The notes beneath the pieces were generated by a model. The model did no database searches and was not told the DNA's origin. It saw only the letters and a program-made list of their open reading frames with translations. This document shows, one piece after another, positions 57,521 through 64,000 of a stretch of 64,000 nucleotides of DNA. This DNA comes from Odontocerum albicorne (lineage: Eukaryota; Arthropoda; Insecta; Trichoptera; Odontoceridae). Numbering within the stretch: the first letter of the stretch is position 1; the number at the start of each line of letters is the position of its first letter. Where the stretch lies: positions 39,528,831 through 39,592,830 of the forward strand of contig OX463847.1 in NCBI GenBank assembly GCA_949825065.1. Direction: 5' to 3'. Position numbers and translations under genes: made by a program.

Positions 57521-58154
57521 ATTAACTGCCACGGCGTGACTCACGTAGATTTCTCCCTGGAACTTTCCTTGTCGATATGTGTTGAGAAAGTAAATCATAC
57601 GAGTGTCTATGTTGTTTTAAATCTTTCTATACAGATGTTTTTTGTCTTTGTTGTTTTGCATATGCGCGGGATATGGCTAGGGGGCTTTTGATCACCGGAC
57701 TGTTTGTTGTACAGCTGTCGTAGTATGTATATACTTTTTTCTGTTGTTTTGTTTGAGTCATACTCGTATTTGTGTTCATACTTTTTGTAACATCTTTAAA
57801 TGTTGTATTGTTGTGTCGGAAATCGGGAGTGGTGATGATGGAAAAAATGCATTTTTTTAGATGACTTTTACAATGGATTATAATGATCATGGAGATAATT
57901 TTTAAGATAAAACGTCATAATGGTCTCGTTTCTCCCTTGTGCAAATGTATCTCAAGCATTAGAGCCTGATGGGGCCTTAATTTACACATTTTCGCCAGAT
58001 GTACCGTGTATACAATGTACATTTAATACACTTTGTAAAAATTTATTTAAAAAAACTCTAGAATATATAAAACATTAACATTTAAAAAAAGTTGCAAGAT
58101 TGAAGCAACTTGAGGAATTCTGTTAAATGAAAAGTCATTTTCAGATACTGCAAA
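57521..58154. other. Stretch without recognised genes
   Basis: See 54061-54939 for a possible shared block. No coding region is seen. Confidence 0.45.
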
Positions 58155-58920
58155 AGCTACCAAGGATATCTAACGACGTGTATCGATAAGAAACAAAGTC
58201 AATGGGGCATTAAAACATATATGTTCGAAATGTACAGTATTAAAAACAGTTAGGATGATAGTCCACAACAGTATTTAAGTAACAAATTTAATTGTTCTGT
58301 AATGTGTTACACTTGCGTTGTATACAGTACAACCCGGTGGGTTTATTGTCATGTGGCAATTTCTTCCAACCAACAGGAAAGATGTCAAAGTTACCTTAAG
58401 AGAAAACCAGATTGGAATAATTTATTTAAAAATCTGGGTTCCAGCGGCATTTGAACCCGCAAGGCGTCTTTCCAACTAGGTCACGGAGTTCGTACTTTTA
58501 TGTATGTAAGTGAAACGTGGACATGAAAAACGACCGAAATGCGTACACTGAGAAGAATTTTTGGGGTGGCAATGTATGACTGAATACATAATAAAGTGAT
58601 TAGAGATGAATGTGAACTCGAGGCTGACCACTCTAATATGGTTTGGACATGTTGAATAAATGAATGAAGAAATACTTTTTATGAAAATATACAAATGTGA
58701 GTAAAATACGTGGTATAGGAAGATCAAGAAAATTATGGTCGAGTCTAGGAAATGAAATTTTGAAAGAAGGAAACGTAGAAGGGCTGAGGAATCGTAGTAG
58801 GGGTGTGAGAAGGTGTATGGATGTAGAAAAGGCAAAGATAGGAAGGTCTTTGCCTACACCGATAGAGAAATGTCATGATGGCATGTATGTTACATATGAA
58901 AAAAGGGTTGAAAATCCAGT
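58155..58920 (+). mobile_element. LINE A (copy 9) interrupted by S1
   Basis: The 5' part has GTGTATCGATAAGAAACAAA, GTCAATGGGGCATTAAAACA and GATAGTCCACAACAGTATTT. The 3' part resumes at about 58498 with TTATGTATGTAAGTGAAACG, TGGACATG, GTGATTAGAGATGAATGTGA, GGAAGATCAAGAAAATTATG and AGGTGTATGGATGTAGAAAA. Fragments such as VEGLRNRSRGVRRCMDVEKA are readable. It ends about 10 bp from the donor of the signal-peptide exon, on the intron side. Confidence 0.8.
58312..58497 (-). mobile_element. S1 SINE inserted in LINE A
   Basis: The minus-strand S1 is complete from head (GAACTCCGTGACCTAG, GGGTTCAAATGCCGCTGG with B-box-like sequence) through TTCCAATCTGGTTTTCTC and GTTGGTTGGAAGAAATTGCC to a GTACTGTATACAACGCAAG, TGTAACACATTAC tail. 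It splits LINE A copy 9 and so postdates it. Confidence 0.85.
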
Positions 58921-58930
58921 AAGTACTTAC

Positions 58931-59075
58931 CGACGTATCTCGTATGTAAAACCAATAGCGCCGCGATGAGGGGGAGGGTCATATTGGGCGGCGCGCGCCA
59001 CCGTTCTAGGGCGCGCCCATGGCGGCTTAGCGGCGGCGCGCCTGCCCGGGTCGGGCCGCTGACATCACCACACAA
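58931..59075 (-). CDS. First coding exon: signal peptide (145 bp)
   Basis: On the minus strand a strong acceptor (TTCTCTGGTTTGTTGCAG, AG at 59077-59076) precedes 145 CpG-rich bases ending GATACGTCG, followed by GTAAGTACTT (donor at 58930). Translation most likely starts at ATG 58982-58980: MTLPLIAALLVLHTRYV plus one base (phase 1). The run LPLIAALLVL is a hydrophobic signal-peptide core. Two short upstream ORFs, ATGTCAGC... (12 codons) and ATGGGCGCGCCCTAG (4 codons), lie before it, supporting an untranslated leader; the alternative, an internal exon open throughout, is possible. Phase 1 here fits the phase-1 entry of the FN3 exon at 42056. The joint would create a glycine and place the FN3 domain directly after the signal peptide. 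An upstream noncoding exon must exist beyond 59076. Confidence 0.7.
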
Positions 59076-59302
59076 CTGCAACAAACCAGAGAATATTGTT
59101 AGGTTATACCATATTTCTTATATTAGAACTTGTCATTTTATGCGGAGTGAACCACTTTTATGGAAGTCGCCAACGGCCGGATAAACAGTGGCGCATCCAT
59201 CAACTTGTGAACTACTGATATCAAATCCAAACTTTCCTCAGTAGCTGCGTAAAAATTAAATTTTCTTCCTGAACGTAGACTGTTCCTCCTATCTCGTGAC
59301 AC
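59076..59302. other. Flank or intron upstream of the signal exon
   Basis: The polypyrimidine tract of the 59076 acceptor lies at 59078-59092. Nothing else is recognised. Confidence 0.5.
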
Positions 59303-59530
59303 CAGAACTCTTCGTAGCCTTGTTGGTAAGACGTTCGTCTCCCAGTCCAGAGGTTAAGGTTTCGATTCCCGTAGGAACCATGATTTTTTACAAAGGAATT
59401 CAGTTTACAAAAAAAGGATTCCAGTCTGGTTTTCACTTAAAGCCTCTTTAATGCCTTTCTGGCTAGTTGGAAAATATTTCCACATGGCAATAGCCCCATC
59501 AGGTTGTACTGTAAACAATGTAATACTTAC
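59303..59530 (+). mobile_element. S1 SINE with internal duplication
   Basis: Head CTTCGTAGCCTTGTTGGTAA with B-box-like GGTTTCGATTCCC, CGTAGGAACCATG, then two versions of the TTCAGT/TTCCAGT junction (GGAATTCAGTTTAC and GGATTCCAGTCTGG), CACTTAAAGCCTCTTTAATG, ATATTTCCACATGGCAATAG and CAGGTTGTACTGTAAACAAT. Confidence 0.8.
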
Positions 59531-59639
59531 AATCTTTTTTATACCAAAACATAACACATTGCCAAGATGTTTGAACTGGGTCGTTTGTTCAATTATTATC
59601 TTATCAATATCTTGGCAGTGAAGTGCTCAGCTCTCATGA

Positions 59640-60150
59640 CCTCCGCAGAGAAGTAAGGCCTCAGGGGATAAAGCTGCAGTTGTGGCGAGCTGCCTGAGAG
59701 ATGTCATATGGAGGAATACAGATATGAAAACAGATAGCAAGGTACGCATTTATAAGATCTATGTGCGACATATCCTCACATATGGCATCAAAACGAGGGC
59801 GGACACTGTCATTACTAAAAGTATGTTAAAGAAAATAGAAATGAGAACTCTAGGTGATATTGCTGGAAAGACTTAGCGTGATCGTATAAGGAACACCACA
59901 ATCCGAGAGGTCTGTGAGGTCCAAGATGTGGTCAGATGGGGACGACAGCGTCGACGATACTGGAACCAACATGCACAGAGAATGAATTCCACAAGAATCC
60001 CATACATAGCTCTGCATGGGGTACCGGATAGACGCCGTCCACCAGGAAGACCCCCGAAACGATGGAGAGATAGCTGGAGCTCAGCATCACAAGAGGATAA
60101 TCTTGTAATAATATACTCTTGAGTCTCCAGAAAGTTGAAGAAGAAGAAGA
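59640..60150 (+). pseudogene. LINE B C-terminal remnant (copy 3, best)
   Basis: The plus strand reads VASCLRDVIWRNTDMKTDSK, VRIYKIYVRHILTYGIKTRA, DTVITKSMLKKIEMRTLGDI and AGKT, then a single TAG (59875-59877) in frame, RDRIRNTTIREVCEVQDVVR, WGRQRRRYWNQHAQRMNSTR, IPYIALHGVPDRRRPPGRPP and KRWRDSWSSASQE, and stops at 60119-60121. An AGAAGAAGAAG tail follows. It is the post-RT part of a LINE protein, one stop away from open. Homologues lie at 18.5 and 30.8 kb. Confidence 0.88.
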
Positions 60151-60843
60151 CATAACACATTATCTTTTGCGGTTCCTTCGGCTCGACTAAAGAACGATCT
60201 TCCTAATGTAATCAGATGTAGTTTATCTTTATCGATATTTAAGAAAAAGTTCAAGACACGTTATTTATTTCAAACTTTTCTTAATCCTTAACTCCTACAC
60301 AATTCTCATCCGATTCCCTATCTCCCTTGAGGAATTATATTTTTTCTAGACTTTACTAATGAAAATTTCACTTCACTATTATGGCTATATGATGACTTTA
60401 TTTGAAAGCATTTTTCATAATATTTTTTTATATGAATTTTAGGAAGATGGTACATTAAATCACTCTAATTATACGTCATGTAACTTCTGCGTCACAAAGG
60501 AGTGGTTCGTGGTTTCACTATTATTAATTAGATAAATACTTCAAATTTAAACAATTCTTTTAAGAAATTTTAATAAAACGAAATAAAAAAAATTAAAGAA
60601 GTCTTGTCACGAATATTAGTCACAAAACATACTTTAATTCGTAGAAATAAACGTATAGGGTTAAGTTAAGGTTGTTCATTTATTTAAAAAGAAATTAATT
60701 TAAATAAAAAGCCTGTGACTAAAATTTAGGACACGTTGACTGTTTTTTTTTTAATTTAACATTTTAGTGATGAACGGTTAAGTAAATTTAGAATAATTTA
60801 AATAGTTTCACTTTACATTTATATGGATACATACTCGTAGATA
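60151..60843. other. AT-rich stretch without genes
   Basis: Nothing recognised between LINE B and mariner 2. Confidence 0.5.
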
Positions 60844-62130
60844 TTAGGTCCTTACATATGAAATTGGCGTTTTGCCGTACTGGCAACTTTGATCTCAAAT
60901 ATCTTCTCTTTGGTTAGGAATTCCAAATTCAAATTTATACAGCTATTTACTCAAGTATTTGTGTTTTGAAAATTATAATTCATTTGTTTTTTTCTCAATT
61001 GTTTTTTTTCTTTGCGTCACTCAGTTTACAAAATGGAAAACTTGAAATATCGCGTTATTTACGAGTACGAGTTCCACCGTGGCACCAGTGCTGCAGAAAC
61101 GGCTCGAAGGATTAATGATGTGTATGGCGACGGTGCCGCAAAAGAAAACACAGTGCGTTTTTGGTTCCAACGTTTTCGTTTTGGAAATTTCGACCTGCAG
61201 AACAAGCCCCGTGGACGGCCGGAGACCAAAGTTGATAATGAAGAATTGAAGGCTATTGTGGAAGCGGATCCATCGCAAACCACGTCCGAGTTAGCTGCAG
61301 GCTGAGGTGTTAGTGATAAAACTGTTTTAATCCACTTGAAGCAAATTGGGAAGGTGAAAAAGCTTGAAAGGTGGGTACCTCACGAATTGAGTGAAGCAAA
61401 TCAACAAACGCGCGTTGACTGCTGCGTTGCATTACTCAACCGGCACCATAATGAAGGGATTTTGAATCGAATCATTACCTGTGATGAAAAGTGGATCCTG
61501 TATGATAATCGGAAGCGCTCATCGCAATGGCTGAACCCTGCCGAACCAGCCAAACCATGCCCCAAGCGAAAATTGACTCCAAAAAAGTTACTTGTGAGCG
61601 TTTGGTGGACTAGTGCTGGTGTCGTTCACTACAGCTTTCTTAAATCTGGCCAGACGATTACGGCAGATGTCTATTGTCAGCAACTGCAAACCATGATGGA
61701 AAAGCTAGCTGCTAAACAACCGAGGCTGGTTAATCGCTCTAGGCCACTGCTGCTTCATGATAACGCTAGACCACACACTGCACAACAGACGGCTACCAAA
61801 TTAGAAGAGCTTCAATTGGAATGTCTAAGACATCCACCGTACTCTCCGGCCCTTGCCCCAACAGATTACTATTTTTTTCGAAATTTGGATAACTTCTTGC
61901 AAGGGAAAAAATTCAACTCCGATGGGGCAGTCCAAACCGACTTCAAAGATTTTATTGATTCCCGTCCGAATGGTTTTTTTAGTAAAGGGATCGATGAACT
62001 ACCTATGAGATGGCAAAAGTGCATAGATAGCAATGGTACATACTTTGATTAAATAAATATATTATATTAAAAAAAAATCAACTTTATGTTACTCCCAAAC
62101 AAAACGCCAATTTCATATGTAAGGACCTAA
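60844..62130 (+). mobile_element. Mariner 2, full length (1,287 bp)
   Basis: Perfect 31-bp terminal inverted repeats (TTAGGTCCTTACATATGAAA, then TTGGCGTTTTG) lie at 60844-60874 and 62100-62130, flanked by TA on both sides (60842-60843, 62131-62132). It encodes a transposase with a single stop codon. It differs from mariner 1 in both ends and protein, so it belongs to another subfamily. Confidence 0.95.
61033..62052 (+). pseudogene. Mariner 2 transposase, one nonsense codon
   Basis: The ATG at 61033 opens MENLKYRVIYEYEFHRGTSA. The frame runs 340 codons to TAA at 62050-62052 with one break, TGA at 61303-61305 (in ELAAG, stop, GVSDKTV), within the second helix-turn-helix. The motifs are ENTVRFWFQRFRFGNFDLQN, WVPHEL, then catalytic CDEKW, LLLHDNARPHTAQQ and YSPALAPTDYYFF, with 34 residues between the second and third aspartates. 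A (not D) in Y-S-P-x-L-A-P is a small deviation. The length is normal for mariner. Apart from the stop it looks young, so the family may have active members elsewhere in the genome. Confidence 0.93.
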
Positions 62131-62189
62131 TATTATGCGGTGAAAAAAATGGACTGTTTTGTCACTAACTGAGATATGGAAAAATTGAA

Positions 62190-62560
62190 TTTGAATTCTC
62201 AACACCAAATTTATTCAGATGAGAATTAAAATTTTCTCTATTGCACTATATGGAGTGAATATACGAACTCGAAGAAAACAGTTAACAGATTTGCGGGGAG
62301 TTTTCATAATGTGGTGTTGGGAACAGATACTTCACATATTGCAAGACGTCGTAATAAGTCCATCCTACAAAGTCTTAAGGTTAACGAAAGGCTGTCAACA
62401 AGATGCATGGAGGTTCTTCTTTATCGCGTGGTGGCTTTCTGATTTGTCTCAAACTCGGTGTACCACCTATCATCGTCATTTCCTTACCTGGACTATGTTG
62501 AACGCAAGACTTAAAGTGGATCCTCCTAACTCCTTAATTTGATCTGTCAATCTCATATAA
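62190..62560 (+). pseudogene. LINE D fragment
   Basis: The plus strand reads FSIALYGVNIRTRRKQLTDL, RGVFIMWCWEQILHI and VLRLTKGCQQDAWR-like sequence. The usual LINE form of this region is L-Y-G-x-E-x-W-T-x-x-K, then L-x-A-F-E-M-W-C-W-R-R and V-x-N-E-x-V-L-x-x-V. It is therefore a decayed fragment of yet another non-LTR family, close to but distinct from LINE A. Confidence 0.6.
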
Positions 62561-62711
62561 CATCTTCCGCTTGTTCCCCTCTCTCAAAAATCCATGTGGT
62601 CACCAGCTCGCCAAATCCCGTAATGTTCAATGGTACCATAACTGATGATGTATACGATTTCAAGATTTGGGCACGATTCATAAAAAAACGTTTTAATGCA
62701 TGTTAATTTAA

Positions 62712-63221
62712 CCCTTTATAGGGCAAGTTTTTATTTTTGAGATATTGAGTTTTTTGTTGAATAAATCATTATTATGAGTATCAAATCAACTTAATTTCTT
62801 CGAAAATGTGTTTTAAATTTTTTTTTTCGAAATGAGGCGGTCGCATATGAGACCTGTGCCCATTTCAGGGGTAATGTCAATGGTCGCAAAAGTGACCAAT
62901 GAATGTTTAGGTAATAATATCTAAGTTAAGGAGTTATAAGGAAATAAAATTCTTATATGAGATATAATGAATGGTGATTTAATTATAATACCTATTTACA
63001 TATTTGACAATAAATTGACCGGATGTTTCGATCGTTGCTTCTGAACATGCAGCTAACTTCACGACGATCCATCTTAAATAAGACCTCTGCCCGTGCACTA
63101 CATTTGCCAATTTGACATTTGTGTTACTTAAAAACGTTTCATTAAAAAAATGAATCTTTATAAGTATAACCATAAAGGTGGTCGCATATGCGACCGATTT
63201 CTGTTTATGCCCATTAAAGGT
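62712..63221. mobile_element. piggyBac-type MITE 2 (510 bp)
   Basis: It is flanked by TTAA (62708-62711, 63222-63225). Ends are CCCTTTATAGGGCA and, inverted, ACCTTTAATGGGCA. Palindromic GGTCGCATATGCGACC lies just inside the right end, and GGTCGCATATGAGACC just inside the left. The minus strand around 63000-63080 reads DRREVSCMFRSNDRNIRSIY, then CQIC, which could be the cysteine-rich tail of a piggyBac transposase. The rest of the gene is deleted. Confidence 0.8.
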
Positions 63222-64000
63222 TTAATATACATAATAAAAATGAAGTCTGGAAAAGAGTGGTTTATCAGGTTTAAACTTATAAACTCCATAATGCCAGAGA
63301 TGGTGACGATGATAGTCTAATGATCTAGACACGAATAATGCAAGAATCATTAATAATACGTGCTAGCAAGTAATCAAGTCTAAAATAATGAATATCTTAA
63401 TGGATAAACCCATATAACTCTTTGATATGTACAATAAACAAAATAATTTAAAAAATACATCACTCCTTTGCCACGGAACAATGGTATGATGTATAAACCT
63501 TCCGCATATCTACACAATCCACCCCTACAGATAATAAATGGTTTATATTTTTACAATTTAAACTGTACTGATCAAAAGAAGCCATTAATAATCACTTTAT
63601 AATTTTTCTCCAAATCGATTTTCCATTATTATTTTCGAATAAACTCCGCATATGCTATAGTATGGATTACAACGATACAAATTATTAATATTTTTCCGTT
63701 TAGGAGTGAACTGGGGCAAACTGAAAGTTATTCCCAATTTTTACAACGTTTATATTTTATTTGGTCGTTTTTCCACAATTATTCTTTGTAACTTAACGGC
63801 CACAAATCAGTATAGAATTATGCTGTCAATCACTATGAGATACAAATCATATATAATTTTTATTTGTCAGTACAGTAAAATAGGAAATAATTGTATTTCC
63901 ATGTCACTTCTACTCTTCAATTTTTTTATATCTTATCATAAATTAATTGTTAATGCCTAAAATAAAGGTTATTTTACAAAATAATATTTAGCAAAAAAAA
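63222..64000. other. AT-rich end of window
   Basis: The 84-codon frame at 63706-63960 is I/F/N/Y-rich and motif-free. No gene or classified repeat is supported. Confidence 0.45.

Overview
The window looks like AT-rich, repeat-dominated insect (at least arthropod) nuclear DNA. The signs are GT-AG splice sites, mariner, piggyBac and hAT elements, tRNA-derived SINEs, several truncated non-LTR retrotransposons and Penelope-like (GIY-YIG) retroelements. There is no operon structure, rRNA, CRISPR array or bacterial gene. The order cannot be settled from the sequence alone.

Only two segments look like host protein-coding exons, both on the minus strand. The exon at 58931-59075 carries a CpG-rich 5' untranslated part, two short upstream ORFs and an ATG that opens a signal-peptide-like stretch, and it ends at a strong donor in phase 1. 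The exon at 41912-42056 begins in the matching phase and encodes the first half of a fibronectin type III (FN3) domain. If they belong together, they form the start of one secreted or membrane FN3 gene with an intron of about 16.9 kb. The rest of the gene would lie below 41912 or beyond the window, and almost everything else here would be intron or flank.

The remainder is mobile and tandem DNA; the labels are local to this window. LINE families: A (ETWTW tail, about nine pieces), B, C, D, E, F (zinc-knuckle C-terminus) and G (reverse transcriptase). SINEs: S1, S2 and S3. Penelope-like families: P1 (four copies, all bounded by inverted terminal sequence) and P2. Noncoding dispersed repeats: NC1 to NC4. 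DNA transposons: two nearly intact mariners (23839-25124 and 60844-62130), four fossils or deleted derivatives of the mariner/IS630 superfamily, two adjacent hAT relics (16672-17867), a third hAT-like element beside the FN3 exon, two piggyBac-type MITEs and a 269-bp palindrome.

Layout: 1-22.3 kb is LINE A debris, SINEs, P1/P2, hAT and piggyBac relics. 22.5-25.1 kb is a giant TG microsatellite followed by mariner 1. 25-41 kb holds LINE G and B, minisatellites, an 84-91-bp satellite and transposase fossils. 41.3-42.4 kb holds the FN3 exon between a hAT-like element and a palindrome. 42.9-58.9 kb is repeat-filled putative intron. 58.9-59.1 kb is the signal-peptide exon. 59.3-64 kb holds LINE B, mariner 2, LINE D and a piggyBac MITE. 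Nested insertions (S1 in LINE A, S2 in LINE A, NC1 in LINE A, S1 in hAT) give a partial relative chronology.
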